Assembly: GCA_963920575.1 (NCBI GenBank)
Contig: OY986973.1
Span: forward strand, 1,984,001-2,048,000
Reading direction: 5' to 3'
DNA length: 64,000 nt
Source: Narthecium ossifragum
Taxonomy: Eukaryota; Streptophyta; Magnoliopsida; Dioscoreales; Nartheciaceae
Shown here piece by piece: positions 35,822-47,901 of this stretch. The position numbers and the translations under genes are program-made. Each line of letters begins with the position of its first letter. Position 1 is the stretch's first letter. A model generated the notes under the pieces. That model was not told the DNA's origin. It saw only the letters and a program-made list of their open reading frames with translations, and made no database searches.

Positions 35822-37785
35822 TGTCACACCCCGACCCAGAAAACCCATCCAAAACGAGGCGTGAGGGTCCTAACACTATTCATCATCAACCGGCGCAGTA
35901 CAAGCGGAAAGGATAAACAATTTAAACATATGCATCCCAGAGGCTAAACAGATTTAATCATAATATAACATCAAGTCGTGCAAAGTCTGAGTTCCAAAAT
36001 ACAGGTTTATACAAAATCCCAAAAGATCTCCAAAATGGTTACACATGCATAAATATATATCAAAAAGTTACAACAGCCATATCCTCCAACAAAACCTCAG
36101 ACGCCTCTAGATGTACCTGCGCCGCCAAAAGCCGAACCAGCCGGCTCCACCGAAGAAGGACCGCCGCCTGCACCTGCAAACGCAGCCCGGGTAGGAATGA
36201 GCAAAAAGCCCAGTAGGGTTCTACTCTACGGCACACTGAAAGGAGGAAAACACCAACAGTGTTGTCTCCCAGCCTAAGTCTAACGGATGTCACGGGGTCC
36301 CATAACCCCTATCGATTCCCCAAGGGATCCTACTATTCTCAACCGACCACGCTGGGAATATCAACCAAACACGCTGGGAGGAAACAGAGAACCAGAACCA
36401 GTAGGAACACCCTTTACCCACTAGGAAACCACTGCCTGGGGACACACGTCAGGGACATCGACAACCATCCTTAGCACTTAGCCTTGGAAGACAACACGAT
36501 CTCTAAACCTCAAACACTGATCAGAGTCAACTAGCGTGAATCCTCAAAAGACAAGAGGCTTGATCAACAATCACACCCTACTCCTAACTACCCATCCACG
36601 ATCCTAAGGCTAGATCCGAGCTACCCGAGAGCCTCGGATCGGCGACCTAAAACATCGCCCGCCTAACCTCAAATGCCTCTAATGCATACAATGCATGATC
36701 CTAGGCAAGCATCTATCCTAGATGCTTCTATATGTCACATCATCAGTTATAAGTTCAACAGATATACAATAGCCCTCGGCACTCGCCGGCAAGAGGCTAA
36801 GGTTCCACAATTCCTCATTAACTAGCACTCATAACTAGTTAATGGCTAAGCAAATAACTGATCAATTAATTACAATCATACAGGTATTTAAATGCAAGTA
36901 AAGTCATATATTTACCAAGAAGGAAGTCACATGAATCGATTCTCAAACCCGATGGAAAACCCCTTGAAAACCCCATCAAATCCCCCTACATACTTAGGTA
37001 CTAATCCCAAACCAAATCCGTCCAAGAAAAGCCAGAAAACACTATTCAGGCACTCACGGTCGATCCATGCATCGACCGTGAGGTCACGGACGATGCCACG
37101 GTCGATCCAGGGATCGATCGTGAGACCCATGCGAAGAAAAATCAAGGACGACGGTCGATCGACCCATTGACCCTGAGAAGCCCAAAATCGAACATAGCCT
37201 GACGGTCGATGCGACGGTCGATCCGACGGTCGACCGTCAGGTAAAAGGGAAAAGAAGGAGATCCCGCGGTCGATCCATGCATCGACCCTGGGAAGCCAAA
37301 ATCTCGACAGAGCCCGATGGTCGATGCGACGGCCGGTCCGACGGTCGACCGTCAGGCCCAGAGTAAGTATATTAAAGCTTGACGGTCGATACATCGATCG
37401 ACCGTCGAGCCTGACGGTCGATGCACCGATCGACCGTCGAGCTCGCGACGCAAAATGCTAGAAATCCCATTTCTAGGTTTTCAAGGATCAAAACATGTTT
37501 TAAAACAATGAAACTTGGTAGGCAAGTGTATTTTGAAGTGGAGAATTCAATGATGTAAAGAAATCCAGTTTTAGATGGTTAAATCCCATTTTAGGTCGGA
37601 AAACCAAAAACCGACAAAACGGCGACGTTTCGGAAACCAGCTGTTAGAATACGGAAATCTTGGCATATAAACACCCAAACCATTCACATTGCATACACAA
37701 CGGATTACACGAGATCCTAGCATGGCATTCCACAGCAAACCACATATGCAACCTAACCTAGTAGAACCCGATCCAAGGATCGGGG
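35822..37785 (-). mobile_element. LTR of a retrotransposon, reverse orientation, truncated by assembly gap
   Basis: Starts TGTCACACCCCGACCC, the reverse complement of an LTR 3' end. Read on the minus strand it shares TCCTACCCGGGCT and GTTTGCAGGTGC with the solo LTR at 57237-59469, so both are one family. From about 37055 to 37445 it carries an array of GGTCGAT / ATCGACC palindromic motifs. The 5' end of the LTR and any internal region lie in or beyond the N gap. No coding region was seen. Confidence 0.7.
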
Positions 37786-37985
37786 NNNNNNNNNNNNNNN
37801 NNNNNNNNNNNNNNNNNNNNNNNNNNNNNNNNNNNNNNNNNNNNNNNNNNNNNNNNNNNNNNNNNNNNNNNNNNNNNNNNNNNNNNNNNNNNNNNNNNNN
37901 NNNNNNNNNNNNNNNNNNNNNNNNNNNNNNNNNNNNNNNNNNNNNNNNNNNNNNNNNNNNNNNNNNNNNNNNNNNNNNNNNNNNN
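37786..37985. other. Assembly gap (200 N)
   Basis: Exactly 200 undetermined bases, probably a scaffold gap of arbitrary stated size. It lies within or at the end of the palindrome-rich LTR. Frames crossing it are meaningless. Confidence 0.98.
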
Positions 37986-38103
37986 CACCTTTAACATTAG
38001 GTTATCATGGGTATCAAAAAAAACCCATTTCAAACCGTAGTGTATTAAGTCGAAAATGTTGTATGAATAACCGTTATCTATAGAAAACATATAATATATA
38101 GAA

Positions 38104-38335
38104 CTAGCGGATCTCCGTACAAATTGCACGGTTTGCCAATCACACTCATCTCTCTCATTATCTCTCTTCCGTAACCACCCCCACCACACCCAACTCTTCA
38201 TATAAGAATGAATTCAGTTATTTTTAAAAACAACTAAGTTCGTGTGATGGGGGTGATTCTAAACCACAAGATATAAATCTTCTAAACTCTTATAGACCAT
38301 CCGATGTAAGTAAAATCATGTCTTATATAGATAGA
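38104..38335 (-). mobile_element. Mini-Helitron, family 2, copy 1 (232 bp)
   Basis: On the minus strand it begins TCTATCTATATAAGACATG and ends with hairpin CCGTGCAATTTGTACGG, then AGATCCG, then CTAG before T. It abuts copy 2 with no spacer. The body is about 90 percent alike to copy 2. Confidence 0.8.
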
Positions 38336-38552
38336 CTAGCGGATCCTCGTGCAAATTGCACGGTTTGCCAATCACACCCACCTCTCCGTAACCACCGCCA
38401 CCACACCCAACTCTTCATATAAGAATGAGTTCAGTTATTTTTAGAAATAACTAAGTTTGTGTGATGGGAGTTATTCTAAACCACCAGATATAAATCTTCT
38501 AAACTCTTATAGACCATCCGATGTAAGTAAAACCATGTCTTATATAGATAGA
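38336..38552 (-). mobile_element. Mini-Helitron, family 2, copy 2 (217 bp)
   Basis: Same termini as copy 1: TCTATCTATATAAGACATG at the 5' end, and CCGTGCAATTTGCACG, AGGATCCG, CTAG at the 3' end. The base 5' to it on the minus strand is A. Its 3' CTAG is followed directly by the T that is the first base of copy 1. Confidence 0.8.
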
Positions 38553-38558
38553 TTGGAT

Positions 38559-38752
38559 TAATTTATCAAAATAGGAAGATTCATGGGAGGTCATCCATCC
38601 GCCGCCCATATATTTCCACCCTTAGATAGAAAGTATACATGCTTTTGTAGACCGTGTTATATAGAAAATCGTGTAATATATGGAGTTAGACTAATTTATC
38701 AAAATAGGAAGGTTCATTGGAAGTCATCTATCTGCCGCCCATATATTCAAGA
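38559..38752. repeat. Tandem partial duplication, 133-bp spacing
   Basis: TAATTTATCAAAATAGGAAG followed by a TTCATGGGAGGTCATC-like block occurs at 38559 and again at 38692, each ending CCGCCCATATATT. The repeat continues the 38104-38552 repeat cluster. Confidence 0.7.
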
Positions 38753-39184
38753 TTTGAGAGTTAGATAAACATTCTTCAAGGAGCATTTGAGTTTTGTCTG
38801 GTTGCATGTATCTGGCAATATCTTCATCCGAATCTAGATTCGGAAAATCTCATGTGTTTCGTTATCATATATGTCAACACACACTTTAAATGATTAAAAT
38901 GATTTAAAAAAATATTTAGTTTTTAATAACAAATGGTGATCTAAAAGTATATAGTCATCAATGAATTCGATAACTAAAATGATTTGCGTCCGTCCGTAGG
39001 TTGTGACGCCAGTTCACACCCTCGTGGTGGGATGCAATCCAACCAGGTGGGAAAAGGGCATTGGGTGGGTGGGAGGGATGGGAGTGGCATTTCGGGGGTT
39101 TATAGGTTGGAGATGGTTGTCTCTGGTTTTTGATAGTTATGCATGGATGTGTGTATGTATGTGGTGTGTGTATATATATCGATA

Positions 39185-39348
39185 TTAGTTGTGCTCCCCG
39201 TCAACCATCAACCCCACCCCAATAACTCCATTCCACTAACCCCCCTCAACCTAGGATTATCATACCACATAGGCTCCATGTAGGACATTCTCTCGCCACG
39301 TAGGACAACGAAAGTTTCACTTATAACCATAGCCTTATATAAGGATGG
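39185..39348 (-). mobile_element. Mini-Helitron, family 1, degenerate copy
   Basis: An inverted homologue of 39467-39645. It shares CTTATAACCAT...CTTATAT near its 5' end and GAGCACAACTAA at its 3' end, where CTAA fits the CTRR rule. The first base is C instead of T, and no clear 3' hairpin remains. Confidence 0.55.
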
Positions 39349-39466
39349 TATGTATGTATAACATATATGCATGTATGTATATACATGTGGGTATCTATGA
39401 ATGATTTATGTATGTTATGTACATAGTTTAATTTTATAAATGTGATATGTATAAGTGTATTATATA

Positions 39467-39645
39467 TCATTCTTATATGAAGTTATGATTATAAGTGAAA
39501 CTTTCATTGTCCTACTTGGCGGGAGAATGTCCTAGGTGGAGCCTATGTGGCATGATAACCCTAAGTTGAGGGGGGTTTAGTGGGAGGGAGTAATTGGGGT
39601 GTGGAATTGGTGGTTACCCTGCCATGTGGTAGGGGGCACAACTAG
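39467..39645 (+). mobile_element. Mini-Helitron, family 1 (179 bp)
   Basis: Starts TCATTCTTATATGAAG after A and ends with hairpin CTGCCATGTGGTAGG, then GGGCACAA, then CTAG before T. All four Helitron criteria (TC start, hairpin, CTRR end, A-T target) can be seen. Non-coding. Confidence 0.78.
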
Positions 39646-39656
39646 TATATATATAA

Positions 39657-39860
39657 CTAGTCCTATCCCATGCCACATGGCAGGGTAACCACCATCTCCC
39701 CTCACCTCCCTCATAACTCCCCACTAACCCCCCCTAACTCTCTCCCTCTCCCACTATTACCACATCTACATCAACATTCACATAGGATAAACCCTGCCAC
39801 ATAGGATGTCAGTAGGACAACAAAAGATTAACTTATAACCATGCTCCTATATAAGGATGA
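39657..39860 (-). mobile_element. Mini-Helitron, family 1 (204 bp)
   Basis: On the minus strand it starts TCATCCTTATATAGGAGC after A and ends CTGCCATGTGGCA, TGGGATAGGA, CTAG before T. Its 3' end faces the 3' end of the element at 39467-39645 across an 11-bp AT spacer. Confidence 0.8.
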
Positions 39861-41160
39861 TATACATATGTCATATGTGTGTGTGCATGTTATGTATGTA
39901 TGTGTGTACGTATTTATAAAATATATGCATCAAGAAATGTTATAGAGAACCCCTTATTCCTATATTCATCTACAAATACTTTTTTTCCTATCCAAGTAAT
40001 AATTACCCATTTATCCGCCTCCCATTTACTTGCTATTACCACTTTATTTTATTTTTATGTAAAATAATCATTATTATTTTATTCTCATTTTTCTCCGCCC
40101 TCGTTTCAGATTTGTTAAAACCAAAAGTCCTTAATCCAGAATAGTTTATTCTCGTACCAAACGTGGGTGAGACGCGTATCATCAAATTGTAATGTAAATA
40201 TCTAAACACATCCCATCTAAGCGGCATATATTTCCAGCTCACATGCGAGAAATTCTCAAAATATTATAAATATCTGAATAATGGTATAATACAGCTTCGG
40301 GTGGAAGTCAATTAATTTTCCATTCAAAATTTCAAATGTAGCGTCCCCATATATCTACTTCTTCAAAATACACGCAACCAAAGGACAAATAATTGTCGCA
40401 TAAGAGCTGTTAATCCAACAAAATCCTAAAATCAAAGACTTTCAAATCAAGAAAACACTAAAAGTCTATTGAGATCTATTGAGATCATGACACGTTCCCA
40501 AGTTAATGCATCATACGAAAGTTCCTCACAACAAACTGATACGACTAACTAGCAACTAAATTAATGCCTAATTAATAAGAAATCCCCAACTAGATAACAA
40601 AACTAATAACAAAAGCAATCAGTAATTACACTGAGACTACCATCATAACCACCATCCTGGGCTACAGCTACTAAGCCTAAGATTAAACTAAACAATAATT
40701 AAAGGAGATTGCCATCATAACCACCATCTTGGACCACTAACCACGCATTAAACTATCCAATAATACCAAAGTCTAAGATAAAAGGGGATTATACTATAGT
40801 ACACGTAGAGCTACTCACCGTACGGATGCCGTCACCTGCGGTGGTTGATATAAGAGAGGGTAAGCATTTGGACTTCGGGGGATGTGCGCGAGCTGCGTAA
40901 GTATAGGGGATCCACCGGGGGTGGTGGTTTTTAATATGGACGTGGCGGTGACGTGATACCACCTTCGTCTCTCTCCACCGAGTGCGACTCGGTGGGTGGA
41001 AGCTGCCGGCGAACGAGTCTCTGGTTCTTGGTCGCCGATTGATCTTGTCCGCCGAACCCCGTCTAGTTATCTAAGCGACCGCCGGCGGAGGCTTTCCGTA
41101 GATTGCTTGCTGTGGGTAATGCGGGTTGGATTAATCGCTAATTCCTAAAGGTTTGTTCTT
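39861..41160. other. Upstream region of the DUF1336 gene
   Basis: AT-rich to about 40800, then GC-richer sequence close to the promoter. No gene or named repeat was recognised. The latter 300 bp probably hold the proximal promoter of the downstream gene. Confidence 0.5.
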
Positions 41161-41167
41161 TATATAA
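41161..41167 (+). promoter_or_regulatory. TATA box of the DUF1336 gene
   Basis: TATATAA preceded by TTCTT, with a pyrimidine-rich stretch about 30-60 bp downstream that suits a plant start site. The start codon is 1.4 kb further on, implying a long 5' leader, probably with an intron ending shortly before 42572. Confidence 0.5.
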
Positions 41168-42571
41168 GGATCGCAAGCTTCATCCCCTTGTGTGGGTTCT
41201 TGTTCTTCGTTTTGGTAAAGTTTGAAACTTTTTTTCCATTTTTTTGGCTACCAATTCATTTTTTTTAGATTTTAGTGTTTTTTTCTTCTTCGCTGCAAAA
41301 AATGCGTGATTTTTACTTATATCAGTCTTCTCTTCTCTGGTTTCTTGGGCTTGTCATCTTTTGTTTTATTTATTTTCCAATCGCTTTCTCGATGTCTCTC
41401 TTCGTTACTCTTGTTTCCATTTTTATGCTTATTCGTAGTTTTCCAGGTCCCATCTTTCCCAAATCTATTCTACACCATTTATGCGTCTCCATCTGATTTT
41501 GATTCCATCTACTCAGTTTCCTCCTCTGTTTTTTTCCCTTCTTGTTTTCACTTTATCTGGAGTGATTGCTTTGAAATTGACCCAAATTTTAACCAGGTCA
41601 ACTGTTGAAGGTTGCACAGTATTTTGTTCAAAATCTTTATTGTTTTGTTTATTAGTCCATCAGTCTCGCATCTACTCGGTATTTTTCACTCGCCAAAGAA
41701 TGGATTTTTTTTTTTTTGTTTCTTTTTCAATATGTCGGACTTCGTCATTCTTGATCTTTTCTGGCCGTCCTTCTAGTATCTGGCGCTCATTTATCCTTAT
41801 TTTTCAGTCGTTTAAATTGTTCTTGGAGCCATCCTAATCCTTAAACCCGAAGTTCTCCCCCTCTATGGAAACCGGAAAGTATTGCCCAGTTTGCTTCGAT
41901 TGTTGTCCTTATTGGCAGTTCCAGTTCCGTGTCATCTAGCCCATCTCTTTCCACGAAGGTCACATCTACTCGGTTCGAACATACTCGTGAATTCTTTAAT
42001 TGTTGGATCATGGGCTGCTTTGATTCAATAAATCTGATGTTTGTTTGCATTCATGGATTACTTGTATACAGGTTGTCTTTGAGAGGTGGAATGCGAGTTT
42101 GAGAGGAGTCCAAGTTATCCCAACTCGCAATATTCTTAAAGAAGCATATCTGGGTTTTCTTTATGAGATCATAGGAGCTGATCCATCTTGTTTATTCTTC
42201 AACATCTTGCCGAAAATGCAGGTAGGTGTTATGAAATTATTGAGGATAATGGTAGCTGGAAATACCCATTTCAAATGGTGATGTGCTATTTTCAGCTGCA
42301 TGACCCTGTTTCTTTCGCATTTGCATCCGAAAATTGGAGTTTGAAGCTGACTTCTCTCTCCAAATCTTTTATTTGAGCAATCTGTCATGTTGCATCGTAA
42401 TTACATCTCATTATTTCTCCTGAGCTCAATGTCCCAACTAATTCTTACACTCTCCTCTTTAAACACCTGAAAGCAGAGCTGCGTTGGTGGCTATTGTTCA
42501 TGCTTGGGGTTTTCAATATCATTCAAAAATTAATTTTGGCGTCATTGAACTCATGTAACTGAGACATCATC

Positions 42572-45500
42572 ATGGGTGCCTGTGTTTCAAAATCTGGCAC
42601 AAGAGCAAAATCACGGAAGAAGTACTTTGTGAGGTCTAGAAAGCGCCATGGGAAGATCTCCGCTTCAATATCTGATGTGCCTAGAATCCGGATAAGTGAT
42701 GCAGGAAATTGTGTGACAGATGGGACTGTTCATGTGGGGGCGGCTGCAGCATCTTGCCGGAGATCCGACCTGTCAAATTTTACAATTCATCATACACAAG
42801 TGACGCGCTTCCACACTCAGGTGGATGCTAATGGTACGTGGTTTCATTTGCCGATCATCGATCTTCAATTTGATGCAATATATTTCGTCGACCTATATTT
42901 ATCTTGCGTCTTAGAAATAATTAAAAGAATCTCTTATTTCTTCTTTTTGCAACTGGGACAGACCTAGCTAATTCATGCACTATATTATGGTCCTAATACT
43001 CAGTTGCAAATGCGAGAGACATAGTATGGCTTAATGCAATCTGAGAAGTAGAAGAATTGTCACCATATTCTACGATTTAGAGCCCATTTACCTATGTCAA
43101 AATCACAGAGTGACCATCATTGCCAACAATAGATTCCAGATTGGGGATCATACATAACTATTACATCGAGAACAGGCTCATTGATTACTTTCTGACATTT
43201 GTTTTTTTTGTTTTTTTTTTGGAACATTCTTCTTAATTCAGTGTAGGGCACATGAGATACAATGAATATTTATCATCCATGTTTGCAGTGATTTGTCAAG
43301 AGGAAGCATGGTTCGACTCTCTTAGTATTTTGGACTCTGATTCTGATGAAGAGTTCAGTAGCGTCCTTGGAGGTAAAGTTCTATACGAGATGGTGACGTT
43401 CTTTTTCATAGTTTATTTCCTTCCTGATATCTAATTGGTGACATTTCTTTTTCATTTGTCGTAGATTGTTTTCCGTGTGTCAGCAATGCAAGTGGGAGTC
43501 AGATGTCACAATGTGAAAATGCTTCACGCTTTGGCGATTGTATGTTATATGATGGAGCTGCATTAGCATTGGCTGTTGAGCAATATCTGAAGAGTGATGG
43601 AGCTAAAGGTGAGAAGCTTTTGAGCAAGGATGAATCTCAAGAAGCTGACACCCAAGTTCTAGAACTTGGCGGCAGGCGTAAAAAGGTCTTGGAGGACGCA
43701 CGTAGTAGCTTTAAAGGTTTGAAGGAGGGTAGATATGATGCAGAAGAAAAAACTGACGATAATGCTTTGAAGCAGATGGCTTCATCTTGCCTACCACGCT
43801 TAGCCCAATCTATCAGTTTTAATGATAAAATTCATCAAGCTTCAGGTGTTAGCCAACTGGGTCAAAAAAGAAAGTCAGCAGTTATCAGGCTTTCTTTCAA
43901 GAAAAAGTCCTGTGACGGAGATGAGATTACTGAATTCTGTAAGTTCACATTTTCACATTTTCCCATCAATTTATCTAGCTGATTACACTACCAATGTTAC
44001 ATTAATTAGTTGAGAGGACTTGAAACAGGAAAATCTGGAAATTCGCTAGCTAGTTTAACTTTTTTCTGGTGTTGAATACACCATAACTTTAGAAAGTCAG
44101 TCAGCAGAAATTTCACAGTTCTCGTCTGGAGCATATAATATCCCGTAATTTCATTCACATTTTGATGTTATCGCGCTTTAGAATAGCTGCAAGGAGCCCT
44201 CACCTAGGGCCAGAGTGTTTGAAGGCATTTATTAGGTGGAGGCCTGCTGCTGCTTCCTTTTTTCTGTGATCTGCTTCTGCCCACATCCTATTGCTTGCAT
44301 TATTTTGCTCTCTGCAAACGATCCTAGCTTCAGGATTATGGCACTTTGATCTTATCCTTGTCCAATTCTTATCAAATGAAAGAAATTTTGATGCACAGAA
44401 GTTTGCTCTTCCAGGATAATATCTTTGCATAATGTGTCACCATGAGGCACTTTATACTTCATCTCATTCTTTATTTTCTATGCACATTTTCTGGCTTTTG
44501 TTGCATTGTGATGGGATTATATTGCTATTTTGGTTTAACAAGAAATCCGGTATGACATTGTTTTTACTGCATCCTGATTAATCTCATATCAGGCATCAAA
44601 TTTGTCATTGGTGTTCTCTTCCTCCGATATGATGATCCTCAGCAATTCTTGCTGAAGATGATACTGCCTGGATTTCGACATCCTAGTGTTGGACTAGTTC
44701 ATGTTCTCATGCTGTTAGAATATTGCTGGGACTTTTGCAGATATTTTTGTATCACTACCCCTATGCTTCAACAAGCTGTGTTTGACTATTTTTGTGGCGC
44801 TTCTAATGGTGTAGGTGCTTCGAAGAGGTTCTTGTATCGTCCCATAGCAGGACATTCAGTTCCATGCTCATCCGGGGAGAAACCAATGGAGGGATGCTGG
44901 TCCACTCTTGAGCCTTCAGCCTTTAAACTTCGTGGAGAAAACTATTTCAGGCATGGTTTGCTCAAAATGAATATGATCATCTAGTTTTCTTTCACAGCTT
45001 AATTTAATGATTAGCCTGCATTCTGGAATCTGATTTGTTCTTTCTATTATTTGGCACAACCATGCAGAGATAAGAAAAAGTCTCCAGCTCCAAACCTTTC
45101 CCCATATACTCCAATTGGCGTGGATATGTTTGTATGCTCACATAAGATAAATCATATTGCTCAGCATATTGAACTTCCCTCTGTGAAGCCAAATGAGAAA
45201 GTTCCCTCCCTCCTAATTGTCAATATTCAGGTATCATGACTTGAGTTTTGTGTCTTTGTTATAGCAATAACTGCAAATTTTCTATTTGAGTATTTGATTG
45301 TCAACACCTAATCTTACTCCACATTGCTGCTTCTTGACAGTTGCCTACTTATCCTGCTGCAATGTTCCTTGGTGACAGCGACGGGGAAGGCTTGAGCCTT
45401 GTGATGTACTTCAAGCTTTGTGAAAATTATGAGAAAGTGATTCCGACAAATCTCCAAGAATGTATTAGGGTAACGTGGCTGTCATTCCTATCATTCTGTA

Positions 45501-46777
45501 GAGTACTAACTGCTTGTCTGTTTAGGTGTCATCTACAAGCAGCAAAAGCTGATACCCTTTAAAGCATTTCTGTCAACTTATACAACTGAACTGTGTACAG
45601 AGGTTTCTAGATGATGAGATCGAAAAGGTGAAAGGATTTCCAATGGACTCCAATGTCCCTTTTCGAGAAAGACTGAAGATTATAGCGGGAGCGGTTAATC
45701 CAGAGGAACTCCATTTGAGTGCTGCAGAAAGGAAGCTTGTTAATGCTTATAATGAAAAGCCAGTGCTTTCACGCCCTCAACACAGTTTTTACTGGGTAAA
45801 GAATGACAGTTTATTTTTAAATGGCTTAATTCTTTTGGAAGTGAAAGCAATTTGAACCTTTTGCACGCCTAGTTTTTATTGCTACCAACAACTCCTAACC
45901 CAGTTTTCCGTGATTGCATTTCATATTCTTTGTTTCTTTGGCATCAATCCCCCAAATGGATGCCCACAAAAGCAAATGCTTCCTAGATCTCATGGTTTAT
46001 ATCAACTCATTGTCAGCATAGATATTCCATGTGCTATTCAAGTTGTGATGAGAGAGTCTTTGAAATTGTGTTTATAACTGCTCCAGTCCTGAAACCTCAA
46101 AGATAAAGCACGTCAATGGATTTGTGATTGAAACATTTCTCGAAATACGTATGAATCAACATGTTGGAAATGTTGAAATGTCTTCATATCAAGAATCTCT
46201 CTAGGCGATTCAAATAGAAATTTGCTTTATAGTTACAATATGCTAATATGACTAGATGCTTTGACAGTCTTGAAGCCTGACTAGACAATGAAAGCTTACA
46301 TTAAATCCTTTGTTTTTCTCCAGGGGCTGAATTACTTAGAAATTGACCTGGATGTACATCGGTTCAGCTACATATCACGAAAGGGTCTGGAAGCATTCCG
46401 GGAGCGCTTGAAGCTTGGAATAATAGATTTTGGTTTAACAATTCAGGTAGCTTTTGCTTCATTTCCTTTTTCTAGAGGTGAATAATTCGTTGCTCTTTAT
46501 ATACCTGAAGTCTAATCTGAATGCAGGCTTGTCTACAGTGTTCTTTTTTTTTTTTAACTAGGCAACCTATCTTGCTTACTCTCATTGCTTCAAAGATATA
46601 TTAACCATGCCATGTTACTCTGAGATTTATTCTTGTTTCTGATAAGCTCTATTGATATTTCAGGCACAGAAACAGGAGGAACTACCAGAGCAGGTTTTGT
46701 GCTGCTTGAGACTAAGCAAAATCGATTTTGTTAGTCATGGGCAGATACCAACACTTGTAACACTGAGTGACGACTGA
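42572..46777 (+). CDS. EDR2-like DUF1336 protein with N-myristoylation start
   Basis: Nine exons join in frame to 559 residues: 42572-42833, 43289-43372, 43465-43938, 44815-44950, 45068-45230, 45341-45469, 45601-45795, 46324-46446 and 46664-46777. The start MGACVSK is a plant N-myristoylation/palmitoylation signal followed by a basic stretch ([16 protein letters not shown]), predicting attachment to the plasma membrane. EEAWFDS followed by SDSDEEFSS is the conserved N-terminal signature of Arabidopsis CW14-type proteins. From about residue 274 the EDR2_C (DUF1336) domain begins: [82 protein letters not shown], then the C-terminal ARFRE-like region. The domain is complete. EDR2 itself negatively regulates cell death and binds lipids; this shorter type lacks the PH and START domains, so its role is open. 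The intron after 44950 begins GC rather than GT. Confidence 0.92.
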
Positions 46778-47901
46778 TATCTGGAGTAATTGATTCAGTC
46801 GGTCTCTAAGCAAGTTGCCTGCTGACAGTGGAACAAAGCTTGGAGGCTGGTTGATACTTGATACCGCATATAAACTCTTCAGAAGCATCGCTGATCAAAT
46901 ACAGATAATAAGAGAAGATATATGGTTGTCAGCGCACGCCAAAGATGATCATCTCTACCATATATTCTCAGCAGATTGCTATTATCTGAGGAACAAAGTG
47001 CTAAATAAAAGCAGTCTAGGAAATAGAAGAGATTTAGGGAAGCAAACTGGAAAATCAGGAGCTATCTTGTTTTCTCAATGAAGGAAAAATCATCTTGTAA
47101 TCTTGATGAGCTCGAGGCAAAACTAAGAATGTTTGCCATGGATTGTTGCCAGTTTTGAACCGAAAACCGGACTGGTTTGGCTTCCACATGTTGAGATTGC
47201 TTATTTTCCAGGAGAACTGGAGGCAATTAAAAGTTTAAATTATCAAAACTTGTGATCTGAGTGTCCCCCTGAATTCTGCTACAGCCAGCAAAGTTTTTGC
47301 AATCTTTAAAAGTTGCTTTTGAGGAAGAAGAGAACATATTCTCGTGATCGTCTTCCGCAAAGATTTTAGCATGCAAATTCGTCTTGCATAAATGTTGTGA
47401 ATGGATGGGTGAATTGAGGAAGAATGTACATAAAAGTTATGAAAATATTATGATTAGGAATGCAAACCAGTTGTCACAAGATTTGGGTAGAACATAACTT
47501 TATGAATTGAGGAAGAATTTACATCTTGCTTGCCTGCTATATGACTGAAATCAGCAACACATCATCCCAAACTGAACAAAACGCTATACAAGCTTTATTT
47601 ACATAAACTTCGCCTAAGGCAGTTTATAAGCACCATAAATCCCAATCCGAAAAATACATTTTGCATCTTAAGGGCAATGTTGCATATAAGTGTTGCAATT
47701 GAGTTCATGGCCTGTCTCCTGCCATATGATTGCAGAGACAAGGTGTCATAGGCTATATCTTTTGTAAATTGTTTAAACAGCATCCTTTTTCATCACTATA
47801 AGATGTCCCTGTAGTCATAGTTGTCCTTGCCTTCTGCAAATTTTAGTTCAAATGTCAAGTAAGGCAAACTTGTCTTCCTTGTGATAATTTGTTCATTTCA
47901 T
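46778..47901. other. Shared 3' flank of two convergent genes
   Basis: 3' UTR of the DUF1336 gene (+) and 3' region of the kinase gene (-). The 88-codon frame at 46815-47081 starts just after the stop and has no domain; it is taken as UTR. Confidence 0.55.

Noticed and set aside
36892..37394. Frames of 92 (+) and 155 (-) codons with repeated Arg-Pro-Ser and Asp-Arg motifs
   Set aside because: They read through the palindrome array of the LTR and have no protein logic.
41275..41837. Three Phe/Ser-rich frames of 73-118 codons upstream of the DUF1336 gene
   Set aside because: T-rich leader or intron sequence. The conserved family start MGACVSK lies at 42572 and no splice into it from these frames keeps a family N-terminus.
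46815..47081. 88-codon frame just after the DUF1336 gene stop
   Set aside because: Not similar to the family C-terminus; the domain is already complete upstream. Treated as 3' UTR.
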